Shown here piece by piece: positions 1-6,878 of a stretch of 24,242 bases of DNA (the first letter of the stretch is position 1; every line of letters starts with the position of its first letter). The DNA comes from Bacteroidota bacterium (GTDB lineage Bacteria; Bacteroidota; Bacteroidia; Flavobacteriales; Flavobacteriaceae), in assembly GCA_004356305.1 (NCBI GenBank), contig SMXJ01000118.1, positions 1 to 24,242 of the forward strand. The letters are read 5' to 3'. The translations under genes were made by a program, and so were the position numbers. Under the pieces are notes generated by a model, which saw only the letters and a program-made list of their open reading frames with translations, made no database searches and was not told the DNA's origin.

Positions 1-99
1 CCAGGCAACAAATTAAAACTACTAGGATTAGTGGCATTAAACCGTTGTGTCCAATTGTTCGAATTGGAAAATCGAAAGAAATATGAAATATTGAATTAA
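1..99 (+). CDS. 3' end of an unrecognised protein (partial)
   Basis: The first frame is open from the window edge to a TAA at 97-99 and gives 32 residues. The tail contains leucine-rich and charged stretches (LVALNRC, then FELENRKKYEILN), which read like the C-terminal helix of a soluble protein. The 5' part lies outside the window, so no family can be assigned. The stop codon directly abuts, and by two bases overlaps, the palindrome at 98-140. The gene converges on pgi. That the frame is coding is inferred from its composition and its position just before the palindrome; 32 open codons alone could occur by chance. Confidence 0.45.
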   Translation, partial: PGNKLKLLGLVALNRCVQLFELENRKKYEILN

Positions 100-140
100 C
101 TAACGCCCAGGATCAGCTGTGGCGCACAGCGCCGTTAGTT
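98..140. repeat. compound inverted repeat at the end of the left-edge gene, attC-like in layout
   Basis: Perfect 8-base arms AACTAACG (98-105) and CGTTAGTT (133-140) enclose a second perfect hairpin, GCTGTG-gcg-CACAGC (116-130). The left internal spacer is 10 nt and the right one 2 nt, so the folded element is asymmetric. It starts on the stop codon of the preceding frame. Integron attC sites share this layout: paired end boxes, asymmetric unpaired bases, a position at the cassette gene's stop. At 43 nt it is shorter than usual attC sites, and its end boxes only approach the RYYYAAC/GTTRRRY consensus. It could instead be a terminator or a dispersed palindrome. The structure is seen; the function is a guess. 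Confidence 0.5.
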
Positions 141-468
141 GTACGCTGTTATTAGTCGTCTCCAATGAAATTGTGGCATCAAATTCTGAAGAAACGGCAT
201 TAATGCATCAAGCTTATGGGGCTTTATATTTTACTGCGTATATCATGGAGACATTCCCGAAGAAAAGGACTGTACCACCATATTCTTCCCAGCCAATGTT
301 GTTCTTATCGCTATGATCGATAGTGACGGTCAACTTCAACGATACACTCTCCAATAAATAATTTCTCTGCGATTTATTGTGATATTAATCGCAAGGTTCG
401 TTTGTATATTAGAAAAAACTTTAGGAAACAGCATCGGTTTTTAATTATAATAGTTCAAGTAGTTATTT
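141..468. other. gene-free stretch between convergent genes
   Basis: No convincing gene is present. A minus-strand frame is open from 384 to a TAA at 214-216 (56 codons); its text resembles protein (WEEYGGTVLFFGN) but it has no ATG near its beginning, so it may be a decayed fragment. A plus-strand frame beginning with GTG inside the palindrome (119-316) overlaps it and looks less protein-like. A small inverted repeat, TGCGATT (369-375) and AATCGCA (387-393), lies about 75 nt past the pgi stop. It has no U-tract, so it is at most a weak pgi terminator. Confidence 0.5.
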
Positions 469-2034
469 CTAGCCCCTAAATTTATCAATAAGTCGTCTGG
501 TAGAAATGTTTAAGGTGTCAATTCCATCTTCATTTTCAATGGCCGCAAGTGTTCCCTTAGCCAACTTTTTACCCAGTTCCACACCCCATTGATCGTAACT
601 GAATATATTCCAGACAACACCCTGCACGAACAATTTGTGCTCATACATGGCGATCAGGCTTCCTAATGAATTAGGTGTTAGCTTTTTGATCAAAATAGTA
701 TTGGTGGGTTTATTCCCTTCGAAGACTTTAAAGTTATTTTCTGTTTCACTGCCATAGGTGCCTTGTAGCAGTGCCTCTGTTTGAGCAAAGCAATTGGCTA
801 AAAGTTTATTATGATGATCCTCGTTTCCATGGAGGGAATTGGTGAAGGCTATAAAATCGGTGGGGATCAACTTAGTGCCTTGATGTATCAGTTGAAAAAA
901 TGCGTGCTGTGCGTTGGTCCCGGTACTACCCCATACAATGGATCCGGTTTGGTAATCAACAGGATCGCCGTTCCTATCGGTACTTTTTCCATTGCTCTCC
1001 ATGATCCCCTGTTGAAGATAAGGAACCAACTTGCTCAAATATTGCGAATAAGGTACTACACATTCGCTCTCCGAATTGAAGAAATTATTATACCATACGG
1101 ATAATAACGCAAGAACGACGGCTATGTTTTCATCAAAATTCGCTGTACGGAAATGCACGTCCATCTCATGAGCCCCTTTCAGTAAATTTTCAAAGTTGTC
1201 ATATCCAACAGCACATGCAATTGAAAGTCCTGCGGCACTCCACAATGAAAACCTTCCACTTACCCAATCCCATATTGGAAACACATTTTGAGAAGAGATC
1301 CCAAATTTTGCTATTGCTTCGAGGTTCGATGAGACGGCGACAAAATGCTTTTCTATGGCCTCTTCTCCGGCTTGTTCCAAAAACCATTTGCGCACAGTTT
1401 GCGCATTTGTCAAGGTTTCCTGGGTTGTAAAGGTCTTGGATACTATGATGAACAAAGTGGTTTCGGGATCCAGATCCTTGATGGTTTCCATCACATGATC
1501 GCCATCCACATTCGATATGAAACGAAGGTCGAGATGATTCTTATAATATTGAAGCGCGTCGCAAACCATGTTAGGCCCCAGATCACTGCCGCCAATTCCT
1601 ATATTCACAATACTTTTAATAGACTTCCCTGTATAGCCTTTCCAATTTCCACCGATGACCTCTTCGGTAAATCCCTTTATTTTCTGCAGTGTTTCCGCCA
1701 CTTCCGGTTTCATTGCACCAAAATCTCTCAAGGCAGTATGTCCCACGACCCGATCTTCGGTTTCGTTAATTTTTTCTTCGGAAAACTGGGCGTCAATAGC
1801 GCTCTTAAGTTGGACTTCTTCGGCTAATTGAAACAAAAGCCTCATTGTTTCATCATTCACCCGATTCTTAGAGTAATCCAGATAAAAATCCTGCCAATCT
1901 ATGTGCATACGACCGGCTCGTGACGGATCATTAGAAAACAGATCCTGCATTTTTGTATTCTTAATCGAGTCAAAGTGCTTGGCCAACTTATGCCAGGCCG
2001 CTGTATTAGTAGGATTTATCTTTGGAAAACTCAT
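469..2034 (-). CDS. pgi: glucose-6-phosphate isomerase
   Basis: Interconverts glucose-6-phosphate and fructose-6-phosphate in cytoplasmic glycolysis. The frame can begin at 2052, but I choose the ATG at 2034 (521 residues) because the first six residues of the longer form are not family-like. Visible landmarks, numbered from that start: the phosphate loop GGSDLG (148-153), SKTFTTQET (199-207), GRFSLW (260-265), the catalytic Glu in MESNGK (Glu346), the catalytic His in NAQHAFFQL (His377), and the C-terminal Lys in WGVELGKK (Lys489). All expected active-site residues are present and the length is close to that of E. coli or animal PGI. It is last in the minus-strand run pfkA-gapA-kinase-pgi, 92 nt after the kinase stop, and supplies the step from maltose-derived glucose-6-phosphate to PfkA. 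Confidence 0.97.
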   Translation of the reverse strand: MSFPKINPTNTAAWHKLAKHFDSIKNTKMQDLFSNDPSRAGRMHIDWQDFYLDYSKNRVNDETMRLLFQLAEEVQLKSAIDAQFSEEKINETEDRVVGHTALRDFGAMKPEVAETLQKIKGFTEEVIGGNWKGYTGKSIKSIVNIGIGGSDLGPNMVCDALQYYKNHLDLRFISNVDGDHVMETIKDLDPETTLFIIVSKTFTTQETLTNAQTVRKWFLEQAGEEAIEKHFVAVSSNLEAIAKFGISSQNVFPIWDWVSGRFSLWSAAGLSIACAVGYDNFENLLKGAHEMDVHFRTANFDENIAVVLALLSVWYNNFFNSESECVVPYSQYLSKLVPYLQQGIMESNGKSTDRNGDPVDYQTGSIVWGSTGTNAQHAFFQLIHQGTKLIPTDFIAFTNSLHGNEDHHNKLLANCFAQTEALLQGTYGSETENNFKVFEGNKPTNTILIKKLTPNSLGSLIAMYEHKLFVQGVVWNIFSYDQWGVELGKKLAKGTLAAIENEDGIDTLNISTRRLIDKFRG

Positions 2035-2126
2035 AGAATGTACAATATACAATTTTGTATAAATGAATCATTGAATCAATTAGATATTCTGAAAAGGATA
2101 CAGACTATGTACTTTGGCCATCGGCC

Positions 2127-2996
2127 TCAAGGCTTTGCTTTCGCTCCCAGCCTGTGTTTTCGGTAATATTCGATCAAGCCATCGATGGGTCTGCGTATCA
2201 CATTCCCTAATTCTAAATGATAGGGCATCATGGCGTCGCGGATCATTTCTTCTGAAAAGTGAGCGATGGATCCAATAAAGTGAATAGGCACATTCTGTGC
2301 TTCTTTGTAACACAAAACGCGATTTTCAATAAACTTGGTCATTCCTTCACTAATCAATTTCCAAAAATATCCACTCACCTCTTCCGAAGTAAAAATAAAC
2401 TCGGCGAAAGAAGCCAAATATGTATTAGGGTTCGCTTTCTGATAGACATTAATCTTGATCACATCCGGATCCAAATTGAATCGCTGCTCGAATTGTTTTG
2501 CCAATTTTTGAGGCATTTTTTTGTAGTAATAATCGCGTATCAAGCGTTTTCCGAAGTAATTACCACTGGCTTCATCCATCAATACATATCCCAGTGAAGG
2601 TACGTTTGCATGAATTTTATTTCCGTCAAAATAGCAGCTATTCGAGCCGGTTCCCAAAATACAAACGATCCCCGGTTCCGTAGTTGCAGCATAAACAGCC
2701 GCCAGTAAGTCCTCGTTGACCGATACTTCAGCATTTGGAAAAAATCGATCTAAAACTCCTTGCAATACTTTCTGAGGGGTCTCGGTCCCACAACCGGCAC
2801 CATAGAAATCGACTACCTGAACTGTTTCGCTTATTTTATTTAAATCATCGTTATCTTTTAGACGAGCGATCAGATCGTCCTCCGAAATTACGGCGGGATT
2901 GATCCCAAGAGTACGGGTTTTTAAAACGATCTTCCCTTCTGAATTCAAAAGAATCCAGTCGCATTTTGTAGAACCACCATCCGCAATTAATGTCAT
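2127..2996 (-). CDS. BadF/BadG-type sugar kinase, probably N-acetylglucosamine kinase
   Basis: ATP-dependent sugar kinase of the ASKHA fold, 289 residues, with both halves visible. The N-terminal phosphate-1 loop is IADGGSTKCDW (residues 4-14), and the second-domain nucleotide motif is CILGTGSNSCYFDG (about 121-134). This is the BadF/BadG/BcrA/BcrD ATPase family, whose short members include GlcNAc kinases. No iron-sulfur cysteine pattern of the benzoyl-CoA reductase activators is seen. It lies 8 nt after gapA and 92 nt before pgi in the same direction, so it is probably co-transcribed with upper-glycolysis genes. That suggests a sugar entering at glucose-6-phosphate or fructose-6-phosphate. 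The exact substrate (GlcNAc, glucosamine or glucose) cannot be read from the sequence. Confidence 0.8.
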   Translation of the reverse strand: MTLIADGGSTKCDWILLNSEGKIVLKTRTLGINPAVISEDDLIARLKDNDDLNKISETVQVVDFYGAGCGTETPQKVLQGVLDRFFPNAEVSVNEDLLAAVYAATTEPGIVCILGTGSNSCYFDGNKIHANVPSLGYVLMDEASGNYFGKRLIRDYYYKKMPQKLAKQFEQRFNLDPDVIKINVYQKANPNTYLASFAEFIFTSEEVSGYFWKLISEGMTKFIENRVLCYKEAQNVPIHFIGSIAHFSEEMIRDAMMPYHLELGNVIRRPIDGLIEYYRKHRLGAKAKP

Positions 2997-3004
2997 AATT
3001 TATA

Positions 3005-4000
3005 TTAAATACTCGCAACGTGAGCGGCGAGGTCAATTAATTTCGCAGAGTACCCATATTCGTTGTCATACCAGGCCACTAATTTAAAAAAATTGTCGTT
3101 AAGTGCGATACCGGCTCCTGCATCAAAATTACAGGTATTTGCATTGCTCACAAAGTCTTGAGATACCACCGCATCCTCCACATAATCGATGATCCCTCTA
3201 TAGGCCCCGGCAGCTGCATTTTTAAATAATAGCTTCACTTCTTCATAGGTCGCAGATTTTACGGTGCGAATCGTTAAGTCAACCACTGACACATCTGTTG
3301 TTGGGACACGAAAAGCCATCCCGGTTAATTTTCCTTTTAGCTCGGGGATCACTTTCGTCACCGCAACTGCGGCTCCGGTGGTAGTTGGAATGATATTCGA
3401 CAAACCACTTCTGCCCAATCGATAATTCTTTTTCGAAGGACTGTCCACCGTAAATTGTGAAGCCGTATTTGCATGTATGGTGGTCATCAATCCTTCTACA
3501 ATACCCAGGTTGTCATGGATCAATTTTGCCATGGGCGCTAAGCAATTGGTCGTACACGAGGCGTTAGACACAATCGTGTCCTCGGGTTTTACATCGTTGT
3601 GGTTCACTCCCATCACGAACATTGGAGCATCTTTGGAAGGCGCCGAGATCACTACCTTTTTCGCTCCTGCTTTTAGGTGAGCTGCAGCAGTATCTTTTGT
3701 CGTGAAAATACCCGTACAATCGATAATAACTTCGGCTCCTGCTTCATTCCACTTTAGATCTTCAGGGTTTCTTTCGGCGGTAACACGAATGGTCTTACCA
3801 TTTACCACCAGATGACCGTCCTTTGTTTCTACCGTTCCATTGAATTTCCCATGTACCGAGTCATATTTCAGCAAATAGGCCAATTGATCCACATCCAACA
3901 GATCATTGACCGCTACCACCTCAACTTTGTTATTTTGCATCGCAATTCTAAAAGCGATCCTTCCTATTCGGCCGAAACCGTTTATTCCAATCTTTGTCAT
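3005..4000 (-). CDS. gapA: type I glyceraldehyde-3-phosphate dehydrogenase
   Basis: Oxidises and phosphorylates glyceraldehyde-3-phosphate to 1,3-bisphosphoglycerate in the cytoplasm. The 331-residue protein has the Rossmann motif INGFGRIGR (6-14), an Asp in VNDLLD (33) that fits NAD+ use, the catalytic SNASCTTNC with Cys149, and His176 in TTIHANTAS. The C-terminus keeps WYDNEYGYS. The S-loop after His176 is unusual: DSPSKKNYRLGR stands where most family members have DGPS..DWRGGR. It lies between pfkA (14 nt) and the sugar kinase (8 nt), all on the minus strand, so one operon is likely. The start is the ATG immediately before the glycine-rich motif. Confidence 0.97.
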   Translation of the reverse strand: MTKIGINGFGRIGRIAFRIAMQNNKVEVVAVNDLLDVDQLAYLLKYDSVHGKFNGTVETKDGHLVVNGKTIRVTAERNPEDLKWNEAGAEVIIDCTGIFTTKDTAAAHLKAGAKKVVISAPSKDAPMFVMGVNHNDVKPEDTIVSNASCTTNCLAPMAKLIHDNLGIVEGLMTTIHANTASQFTVDSPSKKNYRLGRSGLSNIIPTTTGAAVAVTKVIPELKGKLTGMAFRVPTTDVSVVDLTIRTVKSATYEEVKLLFKNAAAGAYRGIIDYVEDAVVSQDFVSNANTCNFDAGAGIALNDNFFKLVAWYDNEYGYSAKLIDLAAHVASI

Positions 4001-4014
4001 AATTTATTCTGAAT

Positions 4015-5001
4015 CTATATAGACGTAATGTCGGCCACTCGTATCAGGTCCAAGTCTATTTTGTTTTCTAATTTAATCGCTTCTGAAAAGGGGACGGAAA
4101 CAATTTTGTTATGTGACTTACCGATCATTATATCTCGTTCGCCGTTAAGCAAAGCATCTACAGCCGTTACTCCCATTCTACTTGCCAAAACCCTGTCGGC
4201 ACAACTCGGACTTCCACCACGCTGAATATGACCTAAAACAGTCACTTTTACTTCATATTTGTCCATATTCTCCCGAATATAATCTGCCAATTCGATAATG
4301 TTCTTTCCAATTTGGTCTCCCTCTGATACCACCACGATACTTGAGGTTTTTCCCGACTTTTCACTTCGTTTAAGCGAAGCTATCAAGCGGTCTTTTCCCA
4401 TATCTTGTTCAGGGATCAAAATTTCTTCTGCCCCGGCGCCAATTCCTGCATTTAAGGCAATATTTCCGGCATCCCGGCCCATTACTTCCACTAAAAAAAG
4501 ACGATTATGAGAATTTGCCGTATCACGAATTTTATCAATGGCTTCAATTACAGTATTTAAAGCAGTATCGTACCCTATGGTAATATCGGTCCCATTAATG
4601 TCATTGTCTATTGTTCCGGGAATACCCACGATAGGAAAATCAAATTCGTCATTGAATACCTTCGCACCTCGAAACGTCCCATCACCACCTATAACCACAA
4701 TTGCATCTATTCCGGTTTTCTTCAAATTATCGTACGCTTTTTGGCGACCCGCCTTGGTCCTGAATTCATCGGATCTGGCCGATTTTAAAAACGTCCCTCC
4801 CCGGTTGATGATATTTTTGACCGAACGCGGACCCAATTCCTTAAAATCACCGTCTATCAATCCTTGTAGTCCTCTAAAAACTCCTGAACATTCCAGCTTA
4901 TGGAAAGCGCAACATCTCACAACCGCTCGAATAGCGGCATTCATTCCGGGGGCATCTCCCCCGCTAGTTAAAACTGCTATTTTATTAATGTTCTTACTCA
5001 T
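4015..5001 (-). CDS. pfkA: ATP-dependent 6-phosphofructokinase
   Basis: Phosphorylates fructose-6-phosphate to fructose-1,6-bisphosphate, committing carbon to glycolysis. The 328-residue protein is of bacterial PfkA length. Motifs in order: LTSGGDAPGMNAAIR (11-25), GGDGT (105-109), PGTIDND with the catalytic Asp132 (128-134), MGRDAGN (174-180), and GHIQRGGSP near residue 258. Gly in GGDG and Gly in PGTIDND indicate ATP rather than pyrophosphate as donor, since PPi enzymes usually have Asp and Lys there. It is first of the pfkA-gapA-kinase-pgi run. A LacI-family-like operator lies 46-65 nt upstream of its ATG, so sugar-responsive control is likely. Confidence 0.97.
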   Translation of the reverse strand: MSKNINKIAVLTSGGDAPGMNAAIRAVVRCCAFHKLECSGVFRGLQGLIDGDFKELGPRSVKNIINRGGTFLKSARSDEFRTKAGRQKAYDNLKKTGIDAIVVIGGDGTFRGAKVFNDEFDFPIVGIPGTIDNDINGTDITIGYDTALNTVIEAIDKIRDTANSHNRLFLVEVMGRDAGNIALNAGIGAGAEEILIPEQDMGKDRLIASLKRSEKSGKTSSIVVVSEGDQIGKNIIELADYIRENMDKYEVKVTVLGHIQRGGSPSCADRVLASRMGVTAVDALLNGERDIMIGKSHNKIVSVPFSEAIKLENKIDLDLIRVADITSI

Positions 5002-5046
5002 CGATGTAAAATTATGTCAATAAATTAACATAACAAACCATAAATC

Positions 5047-5066
5047 AATCGATAACGTTTTCGATT
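5047..5066. promoter_or_regulatory. LacI-family-like operator upstream of pfkA
   Basis: AATCGATAACGTTTTCGATT is an inverted repeat around a central CG, with 18 of 20 positions symmetric. The even length, central CpG and AACGTT core are hallmarks of LacI/GalR-family operators. It sits in the 160-bp gap between the amylase stop and the pfkA start, 46-65 nt before the pfkA ATG. An imperfect -7-like box (TATGGTTTG, one base too long) lies between it and pfkA on the minus strand. The symmetry is seen directly; binding by a maltose-type LacI regulator is inferred. Confidence 0.55.
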
Positions 5067-5114
5067 CGTTAAATTCATCAAAAAGAGTGGAATTAGGGCT
5101 TAAAAGTTCGGATT

Positions 5115-5231
5115 TCCCCTTTTTTACCATAGAAAGAGCAAAAGAATGATAGTGGTCGATGTTACTTAATTAACTCCAATAAGACGACATCATACTCCGA
5201 AGAAAAAGTAACGCTCCCCTTTTTTACCATA
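5115..5231. repeat. 17-bp direct repeat, 100 bp apart, across the amylase 3' end
   Basis: TCCCCTTTTTTACCATA occurs at 5115-5131 and again at 5215-5231, exactly 100 bp apart. The second copy lies inside the amylase gene and encodes part of MVKKGS on the minus strand; the first is in the downstream intergenic region. The flanks differ, so this is either a small old duplication or coincidence helped by the low-complexity core. Confidence 0.5.
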
Positions 5232-6847
5232 AATTCCTTACCGCTGTAAGCGTCTTTTAGTTTTGTTCCATCTTCAAAGACGGTCGTTACCAGGATGGTT
5301 TTATGGGCTTTGGGAACATCCAGCGCTACTACCACTTTATCTTCATAATTTCCTTTGGAGTACCTTCTGGAAAAGGTATAGGGGTTCTCAGTAATCATAT
5401 TGTGTATACCGGCACCAATGGCCATATGATCGTTTCTGAATTGACCCAGTTTTTGCCAATGTTTCAATAATTTTTCGATCTGTGGATCGCTGTTGATCTC
5501 GTCCCAATTCATCACCGAACGAAGGGTGGCGTCTCCATTGGTGCCTTTGATGAGCAGGGAACGTCCAACCTCATCACCATAGTAGATTTGCGAGGCACCC
5601 GGTGCCAGTAATAATCGTATGGCCGATTCATAAGTCTTCTCTCGCGTTTTGTCAAACGGTTCGCCATCATCATGCGATGAGATGTAATTCAAGGTCCCGA
5701 AGCCATTCATTTCGGTATTTAATATTTCAGAATAACTCCTAAAAACATCTTCAAGGTTCTTCTCACTCGTGGAACGGAGATCGAAATTGATCAATGCATC
5801 AAAGCTCTTTCCAAAAAAATCTACTTTCTTATCACCAAAATCGTACACTTGGCCGTCCTTAATAGTATAAGAATATATTTCACCTACCATATAAAAAGGA
5901 GTATCATCCAGCGCCAGTGCCGGATTCGCTTCTTTCCAGGCTCTAAAAGCATAATCACACTCGGTTCGGAATTCTTCCCAAACATATTCTTCGGTATGTT
6001 TTACCGTGTCCACCCTGTACCCATCAATTCCATAATCCAAAATATAGTCTGTCAACCATTTCATTATATAAAATCGAGGAGCCCGCGGATGGCCTGTACG
6101 TGTAAAAAATGCATCGAGTTCGGCTACTTCTTGCTCATATCGTTCTTCAGCCTTCCATTTCTCCACCAATTGTGGTGGTAAATTCACTTCATCATTACTT
6201 TCAGTGAGGATATCGGGTAAATTTTCAACCAGAGTGCAGGCAGTTGTGTTTTCGTAGTTGGTGAATTCACATTTCGGAGAGGTCCGCACCCAATTCAATG
6301 GCCAGACCGGGTCTTGATCAGTAACCGGTCCGGTATGATTGATGACAGCGTCAAGCAGGATCCTTATACCATTTTCATGCGCAACAGTCACTAATTCCCG
6401 AAGGTCATCACTCGTCCCGAAATTGGGATCCATAGCCGTCCAGTCTTTGGTCCAATATCCGTGGTACCCATAGGTATAGCCGGTACCTTCATCGGTTCCG
6501 TCATGAATTTGCTCTACTACCGGTGTCATCCAAATGGCATTGACTCCCAGCTCCGTAAAATATCCTTCTTCGATCTTTTGTGTCACCCCTTTGATGTCTC
6601 CACCTTCAAAACCACGTAAAACAGCGGTCTCGTTTTTTCTATCAAAATTTAGATCGTTAGAAACATCACCATTATTAAAACGATCTGTCAACAAAAAATA
6701 GATATTGGCGCCTTCCCAGGTAAAATTAGATGAAACAAGTGGTATTTCCGGTACTTCTAAATCTGATATCGCGCCCCTTTTTTCGTCAACACAGCCTGTT
6801 TGAATTAAACCAATTGCAAATAGCACTAAATATGTTAATCGTATCAT
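5162..6847 (-). CDS. GH13 alpha-amylase, exported lipoprotein
   Basis: Retaining glycoside hydrolase that cuts alpha-1,4-glucans. The 561-residue protein begins with a hydrophobic signal ending in LIQTGC (Cys19), an apparent lipobox with an atypical Gln at -3, followed by acidic residues (VDEK), a pattern linked to surface export in Bacteroidota. GH13 regions are clear: DAVINH (166-171), the nucleophile in DGYRVDTVKH (Asp280), the acid/base in MVGEIYS (Glu323) and the transition-state Asp in SSHDDGE (Asp393). It is the last gene of the minus-strand run with beta-phosphoglucomutase and maltose phosphorylase (31-nt gap to the latter). Its likely job is releasing maltose or maltodextrins. The exact specificity (alpha-amylase, neopullulanase-like or cyclomaltodextrinase) is uncertain. 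Confidence 0.9.
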   Translation of the reverse strand: MIRLTYLVLFAIGLIQTGCVDEKRGAISDLEVPEIPLVSSNFTWEGANIYFLLTDRFNNGDVSNDLNFDRKNETAVLRGFEGGDIKGVTQKIEEGYFTELGVNAIWMTPVVEQIHDGTDEGTGYTYGYHGYWTKDWTAMDPNFGTSDDLRELVTVAHENGIRILLDAVINHTGPVTDQDPVWPLNWVRTSPKCEFTNYENTTACTLVENLPDILTESNDEVNLPPQLVEKWKAEERYEQEVAELDAFFTRTGHPRAPRFYIMKWLTDYILDYGIDGYRVDTVKHTEEYVWEEFRTECDYAFRAWKEANPALALDDTPFYMVGEIYSYTIKDGQVYDFGDKKVDFFGKSFDALINFDLRSTSEKNLEDVFRSYSEILNTEMNGFGTLNYISSHDDGEPFDKTREKTYESAIRLLLAPGASQIYYGDEVGRSLLIKGTNGDATLRSVMNWDEINSDPQIEKLLKHWQKLGQFRNDHMAIGAGIHNMITENPYTFSRRYSKGNYEDKVVVALDVPKAHKTILVTTVFEDGTKLKDAYSGKEFMVKKGSVTFSSEYDVVLLELIK

Positions 6848-6878
6848 CTGTTAATATATCGGTTTAAATTTCAGATCA

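Noticed and set aside
119..316. Plus-strand 65-codon frame starting with GTG inside the palindrome
   Set aside because: It overlaps the palindrome and the opposite minus-strand frame, starts at a GTG inside a hairpin, and shows no recognisable domain.
1199..1827. Antisense frames of 60-160 codons over pgi and similar frames over other genes
   Set aside because: They are shadows of well-supported genes on the other strand, with no domain or independent signals.
2035..2052. Longer pgi N-terminus (ATG at 2052)
   Set aside because: The six added residues are not family-like; the second ATG gives the usual start before SFPKINPTNTAAW.
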